Below are positions 35,859 to 43,271 of a stretch of 64,000 bases of DNA, piece after piece (the stretch's first letter is position 1; each line of letters starts with the position of its first letter). Source of the DNA: Brachybacterium saurashtrense. GTDB taxonomy: Bacteria > Actinomycetota > Actinomycetes > Actinomycetales > Dermabacteraceae. Location of the stretch: positions 2,294,001-2,358,000 of the forward strand of contig NZ_CP031356.1 in NCBI RefSeq assembly GCF_003355475.1, in the 5' to 3' direction. The position numbers and the translations under genes are program-made. Under the pieces are notes generated by a model, which searched no databases, was not told the DNA's origin, and was given only the letters and a program-made list of their open reading frames with translations.

Positions 35859-36949
35859 GCGCCGTGGCCGCCGTGGTGGCGCTGGTGCTGCTGTGGGTGG
35901 TGGTCCCGCCGCCGGTCGCCGCGGCCGCCTCCGCCCCGGCGCGGCGTCGCCGACGGGGCCGGGCGGGGCCGCTCGAGACGGCGCACATGGTGGAGCAGCT
36001 GGCCACGGTGATCGGGGCCGGGTCCGGGCTGCGACAGGCCTGGGCGGCGCTGGCCCGGGCGCTGCCCGAGGGCGAGCTGCAGGAGATGGCGCGGGGCGCC
36101 GCCGCAGGCGCGGATCCGCGACGCGCCGCGCCGGAGCGCCTGCGAGGCAGCGAGCTGGTCGCCTCGCTCGGCACCGCCCTGGCCGTGTGCGAACGCACCG
36201 GCGCCCCCACCGCGGGGATCCTCCAGCAGCTGGCCGAGGCGCTGCGCGCCCTGCACGACGCCGCCCAGGCCCGGCGCAGCGCCTTCGCCGGGCCCCGCTC
36301 CACCGCCCGGATCCTGCTCGCGCTGCCCGTGGCCGGGCTCGGGCTGGGGATCGTGCTCGGAGGCGATCCGCTGCACCTGCTGCTCACCTCTCCCGCCGGG
36401 AACCTGCTCGGCGCGGCCGGGATCGCGCTCACCGCGCTGGGCTGGTGGTGGATGCGCCGGCTCCTCACCCGGGCGGATCCGCCGCGCCGCCATCGCGTGG
36501 ACCCGTCCGTGCAGCTGGAGCTGATCGCCGGAGCGCTCGAGTCCGGCCTGCCGCTGCCCCGGGCCGTCGCCGCGGTCGCGGAGGCGCTCCCACCCGGGGA
36601 GGAGGCCGCGGCGCTGCAGCGTGTCGCCGCAGCCCTCGGGGCCGGGGTGCCCGCCGCCCTCGCCGGCGGTGCCCTGCCGGAGGAGCTCTCCGCCCTGGCG
36701 CGCTCCGCCGTGCTCGCCGAGGGCACCGGCGCGGATCTCGCCGGGGTGCTGCGCGCCGCCGCCCGGGACGCCCGCCGGGGCCGCGCCCGCGATGCCGAGG
36801 TGCTCGCGGCCCAGCTGGCCGTGCGGCTGGTGCTGCCCACCGGTCTCGCGCTGCTGCCCGCCTTCGTCGCCCTCGGGATCGTCCCCACCGTGATGTCCCT
36901 GCTCGGCGGCACCGTCGGCCTCTCCGTCCCCACGGGAGCAGGCCCCTGA
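35855..36949 (+). CDS. Fused TadB-TadC type II secretion F-domain protein
   Basis: 364 residues, one uninterrupted frame. Residues 1-205 look like a TadB: N-terminal TM helix, basic linker, MVEQLATVIGAGSGLRQAW, CERTGAPTAGILQQLAEALR, then two TM helices. Residues 210-364 look like a second F domain of TadC type: VQLELIAGALESGLPLPRA, LAEGTGADLAGVLRAAARDAR, then two C-terminal TM helices. Other actinobacteria, including mycobacteria (Rv3658c and Rv3657c), have two genes. The product would supply both inner-membrane platform subunits in one chain. Start overlaps the tadA stop by 4 nt. Confidence 0.85.
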   Translation: MSAVAAVVALVLLWVVVPPPVAAAASAPARRRRRGRAGPLETAHMVEQLATVIGAGSGLRQAWAALARALPEGELQEMARGAAAGADPRRAAPERLRGSELVASLGTALAVCERTGAPTAGILQQLAEALRALHDAAQARRSAFAGPRSTARILLALPVAGLGLGIVLGGDPLHLLLTSPAGNLLGAAGIALTALGWWWMRRLLTRADPPRRHRVDPSVQLELIAGALESGLPLPRAVAAVAEALPPGEEAAALQRVAAALGAGVPAALAGGALPEELSALARSAVLAEGTGADLAGVLRAAARDARRGRARDAEVLAAQLAVRLVLPTGLALLPAFVALGIVPTVMSLLGGTVGLSVPTGAGP

Positions 36950-37102
36950 TCCCCGGGCACGACCCGGCGCCCCGTCCGTCCGGACGGGGCAGGGCGGCTC
37001 CGACCGCCCACCGCGACGGCGCACGCCGTCACGGCCCTCGCGGCTGCGGCCGCACCGGGCGGGACCACCGCCCACGAGAAGAGAAGGACGAAGGAGGACC
37101 CC

Positions 37103-37303
37103 ATGTCCCACACGAAGGAACGGCTGCGTCGCGGCCTCGAGCGCGTGCTGCGCGAGGAGGACGGCGCCTCGACCGCCGAGTACGCCATCACCGTACTCGC
37201 CGCCTGCGGATTCGCGGCGGTGCTGGTGGCACTGCTCGCCTCGGACCAGGTGCGGGGGATGCTGCTGGGCATCATCACCTCGGCGCTGTCGATGGGCTCG
37301 TGA
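37103..37303 (+). CDS. DUF4244 Flp-pilin-like small protein
   Basis: 66 residues: a charged N-terminus of ~20 residues, then EEDGASTAEYAITVLAACGF, a prepilin-like junction (Gly before A-S-T-A-E, with Glu at +5) and one hydrophobic helix. This is the pattern of DUF4244, the likely Flp pilin equivalent in the actinobacterial Tad locus. GAAGGAGGA lies about 7 nt upstream, the strongest ribosome-binding site in the cluster, suggesting high expression. 153 nt separate it from the tadBC gene. No prepilin peptidase gene is in the window. Confidence 0.85.
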   Translation: MSHTKERLRRGLERVLREEDGASTAEYAITVLAACGFAAVLVALLASDQVRGMLLGIITSALSMGS

Positions 37304-37707
37304 TGAGGCGGCACCCCCGGCCGTCCCGGCGGTCCCCGCTGCGGGACGACCGGGGGTCCGCCACGGCGGAGACCGCGATCGTGCTGCCCGTGGTGGTGGT
37401 GATGGTGGCCATCCTGCTGCTGGCCGGCACCGGTCTGAGCGTGCAGCTGCGCCTGGAGAGCGCCGCCCGCGGGGCGGTGCGGGAGCTGGCGCGCGGCGAG
37501 GACGAGGCGGCCGCGCGGGCCGTGGCGCGGCGCACGGCGGGCGAGGAGGTGCAGGTGGAGATCTCGGCCGACGGCGCCTGGGTGCGCGTGCGCACGCGGC
37601 GCACCCTGCACGCACCGGACGGACCGCTCGCGGGCGCGCACTGGACCCTCGTCGCGGACGCGGAGGCGCGGCGCGAGCCGCAGCTGCTCGAGGGCGGTGG
37701 GCCATGA
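37303..37707 (+). CDS. TadE-like minor pilin protein
   Basis: 134 residues. RDDRGSATAETAIVLPVVVVM (about 14-34) is the TadE hallmark: Gly-Ser processing site, Glu, then a hydrophobic helix. The remainder is a small extracytoplasmic domain with a VQLRLESAARGAVRELARG helix. ATG overlaps the DUF4244 stop (TGATG), so translation is coupled. It probably acts as a minor pseudopilin of the Tad apparatus. Confidence 0.85.
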   Translation: MRRHPRPSRRSPLRDDRGSATAETAIVLPVVVVMVAILLLAGTGLSVQLRLESAARGAVRELARGEDEAAARAVARRTAGEEVQVEISADGAWVRVRTRRTLHAPDGPLAGAHWTLVADAEARREPQLLEGGGP

Positions 37708-38036
37708 GCACCGGGGCCGCCGCCGTGATGGCCTGGACGGGTTCTGCCACCGCCGTGGTCGCAGGCCTCTCGCTGCTGGGCACGGGGCTGCTCGCCCAGT
37801 CCCGGGCGGCGACCGCCGCGGACCTCGCCTCCCTCGCCGCGGCCGATGCCGCGGCTCTCGCCCATCCGGCACCGTGCGACCGCGCCGCGGAGACCGCCCG
37901 TCGCAACGATGCCCGGCTGACGGCCTGCACGCTGCAGGGCCGGGACGTGCTGGTGGAGGTGGAGGTGGCAGCCTCCCCGCTGCCCGCGGCCACGGCCCGC
38001 TCCCGTGCTGGGCCCGGCCCCGCCGAGCTGCCGTGA
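37704..38036 (+). CDS. Second TadE-like protein (Rv3654c type)
   Basis: 110 residues. One hydrophobic helix (about 10-32) then SRAATAADLASLAAADAAAL, typical of the TadE/TadG-like 'helicase/secretion neighbourhood' protein. Two Cys (about 58 and 74) lie in the short exported part. ATG overlaps the previous stop by 4 nt. It ends 9 nt from the stop of the converging helicase gene, leaving no room for a separate terminator. Confidence 0.8.
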   Translation: MSTGAAAVMAWTGSATAVVAGLSLLGTGLLAQSRAATAADLASLAAADAAALAHPAPCDRAAETARRNDARLTACTLQGRDVLVEVEVAASPLPAATARSRAGPGPAELP

Positions 38037-38045
38037 CCGCGCCGC

Positions 38046-40526
38046 TCAGGGGCGCAGCAGCTCCAGCAGGCGCGTCGCCTCGGGCTTCGACAGCGGCTCG
38101 TTGCCGTTGCCGCACTTCGGGGAGACCACGCAGGCGGGGCAGCCCGCCTCGCACGGACATTCGTCGATCATGTCGGCGGTGGCGCGCACCCAGGCGGCGG
38201 CGTCGTCGGCGCCCCGTTCGGCGAAGCCCGCCCCGCCCGGCGCCCCGTCGTAGACGAAGATCGTCGGCTCCTCGGTGTCCTCGTGGTGCGCGGCGGAGAG
38301 CCCGCCGATGTCCCAGCGGTCGCAGGTGGCCAGCAGCGGCAGCATCGAGATCGCCGCGTGCTCGGCGGCGTGCAGCGCCCCGGGCAGCTCCTCGCCGGGG
38401 ATCCCGGCGGCGTCGGCGCGCTCGCGCGGGATCACCCACCACACCGCCTTGGTGGTGAGGGTGCGGGGCGGGAGGTCCAGCGGGTGCTGCGCGAGCACGG
38501 CCTGGGTGAACACGTCCCGCACCTGGTAGCCGGTGACCTGGTCGGTGACGTCCACCGTGCCGAAGCACAGCCGCACGCCGTCCTGCCACGGCACCTCGCG
38601 CTCCACCTGCCGGATCCGCAGCGTGGAGGCGGACTGCGGGTGGGTGGTGTGCAGCGGGTCCTCCCGCCGCACGAAGGCGACCGCCTGCTCCACGTCGAGG
38701 TGGTTCACCACGAAGTTCGTGCCCTGGTGGAGGTACACGGCGCCGTCGTGCACCTGGGTGTGGGCGCTGGCGGCGTCGACCGTGCCCAGCAGCGACCCGG
38801 TGGCCTGCTCCACGATCCGCACCGGTTCGCCGCCGCTGCCGCGCAGGTCGGTGAGCTCGTGCGCGGAGTCGCTCAACGTCCAGTACCAGCCGGTCGCGCG
38901 GGCGCGCAGCACCCCGCGGGCGGCGAGGGTGGTGAGCAGGTCGCGGGCGGTGGGGCCGAAGATCCCCTCCTCCCCGTCGCGGATCGCGAGCTCGGAGGCG
39001 GCGGCGCACAGGTGCGGGGTCATCACGTAGGGGTTCGCCGGGTCGAACACCGCGGCCTCCACCTCGGCGCCGAACACCGTCTCGGGATGGTGGACCACGT
39101 AGGTGTCCAGCGGGTCCTCCCGCGCCACGAACAGGGCGAGCGCGCCCCCGCCCGCGTCCTGGCGGCGCCCGGCCCGGCCGAACTGCTGCCACAGCGACGC
39201 CCGCGTGCCCGGCCATCCCGCGACCACCACGGCGTCCAGGCCGGCGATGTCGATGCCGAGCTCGAGGGCGTTGGTGGAGGCCAGCGCCCGCAGCTCCCCG
39301 GAGCGCAGCGCGTCCTCGAGGTGCCGTCGCTCCCGGGCCAGGTAGCCGCCGCGGTAGGCGGCGATCCGCGCCGCGCTCTCGGCGAGGCGCGGCGAGGCGG
39401 TCTGCTCCGCCTTCTGCTCCAGCAGGCGACGGGCCCCGCCGGAGACCAGCTCGGCGCCGCGCCGGGAGCGCGCGAACACGAGGGTCTGCACGTCCCGCTC
39501 CACGAGATCGGCCAGCAGCGCCCCGGCCTCGCTGGTGGCGGAGCGGCGCAGCGGGTCCTCGGACCGCCGGGCGCCGCCCCCGTCCCCGGGCGCGTGGCCG
39601 TCGTCGGCCCCCTCGGCCCCGTCGGCCCCGTCGGCCCCGTCGGCCCCGTCGGCCCCGTCGGCCCCGTGCCAGCGTGCCGGGTCCCCGCGACCGTCCACGG
39701 GGGTGCGGGTGCCCGGCTCCCACAGCCCGATGGTCAGCCCGGCCCTCGGCGAGCCGTCCTCCGTCACCGGGGTGACGTCCCGGCCGATCAGCCGCGAGGC
39801 GGAGAGCTCGGGATTCGCGGTGGTCGCCGAGGCCAGCACGAAGGTGGGCTCGGCGCGGTAGTGCGCCGCGATCCGGCGCAGGCGGCGCAGCACCATCGCC
39901 ACGTGGCTGCCGAACACGCCCCGGTAGCTGTGGCACTCGTCGATCACCACGTAGCGCAGCGCGCGCAGGAAGTGCGCCCACTGCTCGTGCCCCGGCAGGA
40001 TCCCGAAATGCAGCATGTCCGGGTTGGTGAGCACCACGGTGCCGTGGCGGCGCACCCAGCGGCGCTGCTCGGTGGGGGTGTCGCCGTCGTACACCGCCAC
40101 CCGTGCATCGCGGATCCCGGCGCCGTCCGCCATCGCGGTGATGTTCGTGAGCTGGTCCGCCGCGAGCGCCTTGGTGGGCGAGAAGTACAGCGCGGTGGCC
40201 CGCGGCGCCTCGGGATCGTGCTCGCGCGCCCCGATCGCGGTGAGCACCGGCAGCAGGTAGGCGAGGGACTTGCCGGAGGCGGTCGCGGTGGCGAGCACCA
40301 CGTCCTGCCCGGCGTGGGCGAGGGACGCCGCCTGCTCCTGGTGGATCCACGGGGCGGTGATGCCGCGCGCGGCCAGGTGCTGGACCAGGCGCGGATCGGT
40401 CCACTCCGGGAACGCGCCGGTGCGCCCCGCACGGGCGGGCCTGCGCTCCACGTGGGTGAGGCAGGTGCGGCGGGTCAGCGGCGCGGAGAGCTCGGCCAGG
40501 AGATCGGCCGCGCGCCCCTCGTGCAT
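38046..40526 (-). CDS. DECH-box helicase with C-terminal zinc module (MrfA/Hrq1-like)
   Basis: 826 residues, superfamily 2. Motif I is ATASGKS (81-87), motif II DECH (196-199), SATTANP is motif III, and QFGRAGRR motif VI. The C-terminal domain (DUF1998) ends with four Cys in DECPCEAGCPACVVSPKCG. The family includes Bacillus MrfA (mitomycin-lesion repair) and yeast Hrq1; in actinobacteria it is strictly found beside the tad cluster for unknown reasons. Residues ~287-308 are a run of Gly-Ala-Asp repeats encoded by a 9-bp tandem repeat. ATG 40526 has GGAGGGGGAG just upstream; an in-frame ATG 39 nt earlier has none. Confidence 0.9.
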   Translation of the reverse strand: MHEGRAADLLAELSAPLTRRTCLTHVERRPARAGRTGAFPEWTDPRLVQHLAARGITAPWIHQEQAASLAHAGQDVVLATATASGKSLAYLLPVLTAIGAREHDPEAPRATALYFSPTKALAADQLTNITAMADGAGIRDARVAVYDGDTPTEQRRWVRRHGTVVLTNPDMLHFGILPGHEQWAHFLRALRYVVIDECHSYRGVFGSHVAMVLRRLRRIAAHYRAEPTFVLASATTANPELSASRLIGRDVTPVTEDGSPRAGLTIGLWEPGTRTPVDGRGDPARWHGADGADGADGADGADGAEGADDGHAPGDGGGARRSEDPLRRSATSEAGALLADLVERDVQTLVFARSRRGAELVSGGARRLLEQKAEQTASPRLAESAARIAAYRGGYLARERRHLEDALRSGELRALASTNALELGIDIAGLDAVVVAGWPGTRASLWQQFGRAGRRQDAGGGALALFVAREDPLDTYVVHHPETVFGAEVEAAVFDPANPYVMTPHLCAAASELAIRDGEEGIFGPTARDLLTTLAARGVLRARATGWYWTLSDSAHELTDLRGSGGEPVRIVEQATGSLLGTVDAASAHTQVHDGAVYLHQGTNFVVNHLDVEQAVAFVRREDPLHTTHPQSASTLRIRQVEREVPWQDGVRLCFGTVDVTDQVTGYQVRDVFTQAVLAQHPLDLPPRTLTTKAVWWVIPRERADAAGIPGEELPGALHAAEHAAISMLPLLATCDRWDIGGLSAAHHEDTEEPTIFVYDGAPGGAGFAERGADDAAAWVRATADMIDECPCEAGCPACVVSPKCGNGNEPLSKPEATRLLELLRP
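39603..39665 (+). repeat. 9-bp tandem repeat (7 units) inside the helicase gene
   Basis: Unit GTCGGCCCC repeated seven times head to tail; only the second unit differs, by one base. It encodes Gly-Ala-Asp repeats on the minus strand. Because the unit is 9 bp, copy-number change would lengthen or shorten the linker without a frameshift. Confidence 0.85.
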
Positions 40527-40606
40527 CCGCTCCCCCTCCTCGCCCCGCCCACAGGGCCTGCGCATCTCCTCCACCGCGTCCGCGAGTCCGGGCCGGTCTG
40601 CTGGGG

Positions 40607-40612
40607 CACAAT
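40607..40612 (+). promoter_or_regulatory. -10-like hexamer CACAAT, leaderless methyltransferase gene
   Basis: CACAAT ends 7 nt before ATG 40620; no ribosome-binding site is visible. Confidence 0.4.
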
Positions 40613-40619
40613 CGTAGCC

Positions 40620-42176
40620 ATGCCCAGCCACCGGCCCGTCGAGCCCCCGCGGGTCCTGCCTCAGGAAATCGCCGCCCTGCGCGCGGACCTCGAGGCAGGC
40701 TCCTACACCGCCGAGACCGTCGAGCAGCTGCTCGGACCGGTCGCGGCCGCCGCCCTGCAGCGCGAGAACGCCGCCCCCGCCCTGCGGGTGCTGGCCGAGC
40801 GGCCCGAGCCCGCCGCGGCGCTGCTGCGCCTGTTCACGCTCGGGGCCGCGCTGCCGCGCACCCGCGTGGACGCCGTGCTGCCCACCCTCGGCGCGGCGGG
40901 CGCGCAGCAGCTGGGACTGGTGGGCCCGGCCGACGGGCCCGACGGGCCGCTGCGCGCCCTGGTGGACCTCGCCCCGTACTCCGCGCAGGACGACGCCGGG
41001 CAGATCCGCTGGTGGATCGCCTCGGACCTCTCCGAGCTCGCCACCGGCCGGCCGCTGGGCCCCGAGCACGTGCTCGGGGTGGGCGGCGCCTCCCTCACGC
41101 TGGCCCGGATCACGCCGCGCCGGCCCGTGGGGACGGTGCTGGACCTGGGCTGCGGCGGCGGCATCCAGGCGCTGCACGCCGCCCGACACGCCGAGCACGT
41201 GGTCGCCACCGATCTCTCCGCGCGCGCCCTCGCCTTCGCCGCCTTCAACACCGCCCTGAACGGGGTGGAGGTCGAGCTGCGGCAGGGCTCGCTGCTGGAG
41301 CCCGTCGCCGGCGAGCGCTTCGACCTCATCGTCTCCAACCCGCCGTTCGTGATCACCCCGCGCGAGGGGGCGGAGGAGGCCACCACCTGGACCTACCGCG
41401 ACGGCGGCCGCGCCGGCGACGCGCTGCTCGCCGAGCTGCTTCAGGGGCTCGGGCCGCACCTCTCCCCCGGCGGCGTGGTGGCGATGCTCGGGAACTGGGA
41501 GATCCCCGAGGGCGCGGACTGGGACGCGCATCCCCGCCGCTGGCTGCAGGAGGCCACCGCGCAGGGGATCGACGCCTGGGTGCTGCAGCGGGAGCAGGAG
41601 GATCCGGCGCAGTACGCCGAGACCTGGATCCGCGACGGCGGCGTCACCGACCGGGACCCCCGCTGGGAGGCGCTGATGGGCGCCTGGCTGGCGGACTTCG
41701 CCGGCCGCGACGTGGCCCGGATCGGCTTCGGCTACCTGCTGCTGCGCCGTCCCGACGGGGATGCCCCGCGCGCCGGCGTGCTGCGCGCCGAGCAGGTGCC
41801 CGGCACCGGCAGCGGCACCCTCGCCGAGCACCTCGCCGCCACGCTGCAGGCCCTGGATCAGCTCGCGGGGCTCGACGACGACGCCCTCGCCGCGGCCCGT
41901 CCGGTGCGGGCCGACGACGTGGTGGAGCGCCGCCACCTCACGCCCGGGCAGTGGGACCCGATGCTCATCGAGCTGGTGCAGGGCGCCGGCTTCGCGCGCG
42001 CCGTGCCCGCGGACCAGCTGCTGGCCGCGACCGTCGGCGCGCTGGACGGCACCCTCACCCTGGGCCAGGTCCTCGGCGCGGTGTGCGCGCTCACCGACGC
42101 GGACCCTGCGGAGGCGCGCGACCGGGTGCTGCCCGCGGTGCGGGAGCTGATCGTCACCGGGATGGTGACGCTGTGA
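40620..42176 (+). CDS. Class I SAM-dependent methyltransferase (NPPF type)
   Basis: 518 residues. The N-terminal ~150 residues form a helical domain of unknown role. The methyltransferase core has motif I VLDLGCGGGIQAL (173-185), DLSARAL as motif II, and FDLIVSNPPFVI with NPPF at 240-243. NPPY/F motifs mark enzymes that methylate planar nitrogens (N5-glutamine or exocyclic bases). A C-terminal ~100-residue helical domain follows. The target is not known. Its stop overlaps the start of the PAP2 gene (GTGA). Divergent from the helicase gene with 93 nt between starts. Confidence 0.82.
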   Translation: MPSHRPVEPPRVLPQEIAALRADLEAGSYTAETVEQLLGPVAAAALQRENAAPALRVLAERPEPAAALLRLFTLGAALPRTRVDAVLPTLGAAGAQQLGLVGPADGPDGPLRALVDLAPYSAQDDAGQIRWWIASDLSELATGRPLGPEHVLGVGGASLTLARITPRRPVGTVLDLGCGGGIQALHAARHAEHVVATDLSARALAFAAFNTALNGVEVELRQGSLLEPVAGERFDLIVSNPPFVITPREGAEEATTWTYRDGGRAGDALLAELLQGLGPHLSPGGVVAMLGNWEIPEGADWDAHPRRWLQEATAQGIDAWVLQREQEDPAQYAETWIRDGGVTDRDPRWEALMGAWLADFAGRDVARIGFGYLLLRRPDGDAPRAGVLRAEQVPGTGSGTLAEHLAATLQALDQLAGLDDDALAAARPVRADDVVERRHLTPGQWDPMLIELVQGAGFARAVPADQLLAATVGALDGTLTLGQVLGAVCALTDADPAEARDRVLPAVRELIVTGMVTL

Positions 42177-43168
42177 CCGCCGCCGGCGGCCCGCGACCGG
42201 GCGGCGCGGCACAGCCGGGCGGCGCGGCAGGACCGGGCGGCCTGACGCGGCCGCTGCTGTCCCTGCTGGCCGCGGCGGCCTGCACCGCGGCGCTGGTGGG
42301 CCTGGCCCGCGCGGCCGTGGGCACGGCCAGCGGGCAGCGGCTGGACCAGCTGATCCTCTCCGGTGCGGGGGCGCACCAGGGGCCCGTCTCCCGGTACGCC
42401 GAGCTGGCGGTGGAGACGGTGAGCGTCCCGGTGGTGGCGGTGCTGCTGGGCCTCGCGGTGCTGCTGGTGCTGCTGCGCCGCCGGGCGGACCTCCTCCTCC
42501 CGCTCGGCGTGCTGGTGCTGGGCGCGAACCTCACCACCCAGGTGATCAAGCATCTGCTGGTCACGCGGGAGGCACTCGCGCCGAACATCGACATCACCCC
42601 CAACTCCTTCCCCTCCGGCCACACCACCCTCGCCGCGACCGCGATGATCGCGCTGGTGCTGGCGGGCGGGCGGGCCCGAGTGATGCTCGCGCCGCTGGGC
42701 GCGCTGTGGACCCTCGCCGCGGGCATCGGCACGCTGGTGGTGGGCTGGCACCGGCCCAGCGACGTGGTCGGCGCGATCGTCGTCGCCGCGGCGTGGACGT
42801 TCCTGGTGCTCGGCGCCGACGGGCTGCGCGAGCGGTCCCGACGCGCCCGGGCCGCCGCGCGCCCCGGCCACGGACGACGCCGCCGGAGTGCGGAGCCGTC
42901 GGCCCCGACGACGTCGCGGGCACACAGGGCCGAGCTGGTGTGCGCGGCGCTTCTGGGACTGGGCGGTGCGGCCGGGCTCGCCTACGGCGCGCTGAGCCTG
43001 GCCTCCCTGGGCCTGCCGCTGGACCTGCGGGACACGGCCCAGCAGCTGGACGCGTTCATCGCGACCTCCGCCCTGATCGCGGGCGGCACCGGGAGCTGGC
43101 TGGCCCTGACCCTGCTGCTGCGCACGCCCACCTCCCGGCGGCCCCGCACGGCGGAGCGTGTACCGTGA
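42173..43168 (+). CDS. PAP2-family phosphatase with extra C-terminal TM domain
   Basis: 331 residues from GTG 42173. After a Pro/Gly/Ala-repeat start it has the three PAP2 motifs: KHLLVTRE (K-x6-R-P-like but with E at the usual P), SFPSGHTT (about 144-151) and GWHRPSDVVGA (about 190-200). These belong to membrane-bound phosphatidic-acid or undecaprenyl-diphosphate phosphatases. After a basic linker (215-250) two further helices follow, not part of the fold. Translation is coupled to the methyltransferase gene. The altered first motif makes activity likely but not certain. Confidence 0.82.
   Translation: MTAAGGPRPGGAAQPGGAAGPGGLTRPLLSLLAAAACTAALVGLARAAVGTASGQRLDQLILSGAGAHQGPVSRYAELAVETVSVPVVAVLLGLAVLLVLLRRRADLLLPLGVLVLGANLTTQVIKHLLVTREALAPNIDITPNSFPSGHTTLAATAMIALVLAGGRARVMLAPLGALWTLAAGIGTLVVGWHRPSDVVGAIVVAAAWTFLVLGADGLRERSRRARAAARPGHGRRRRSAEPSAPTTSRAHRAELVCAALLGLGGAAGLAYGALSLASLGLPLDLRDTAQQLDAFIATSALIAGGTGSWLALTLLLRTPTSRRPRTAERVP
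42197..42241 (+). repeat. 18-bp imperfect tandem repeat, start of the PAP2 gene
   Basis: CCGGGCGGC recurs at 42197, 42215 and 42233 with 18-bp period. It encodes a flexible N-terminus of the type P-G-G-A-A-x. Confidence 0.6.
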
Positions 43169-43271
43169 GCAGTCGCCGAGCGCCTCACGGTGCCCGGCTC
43201 AACCCGGACCACGGCACACGGCCACGGCGGACGGGCCGCGCGAGACCGCGGCGAGGAAGGATGGAAGCAGC

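Noticed and set aside
36400..36520. Frameshift or missing stop between TadB and TadC halves
   Set aside because: The reading frame is continuous with normal codon bias, a sensible linker and correct topology on both sides, so a true fusion is the simpler explanation.
39603..39665. CRISPR-like repeat array
   Set aside because: Units are 9 bp, head to tail without spacers, and lie inside a coding frame.
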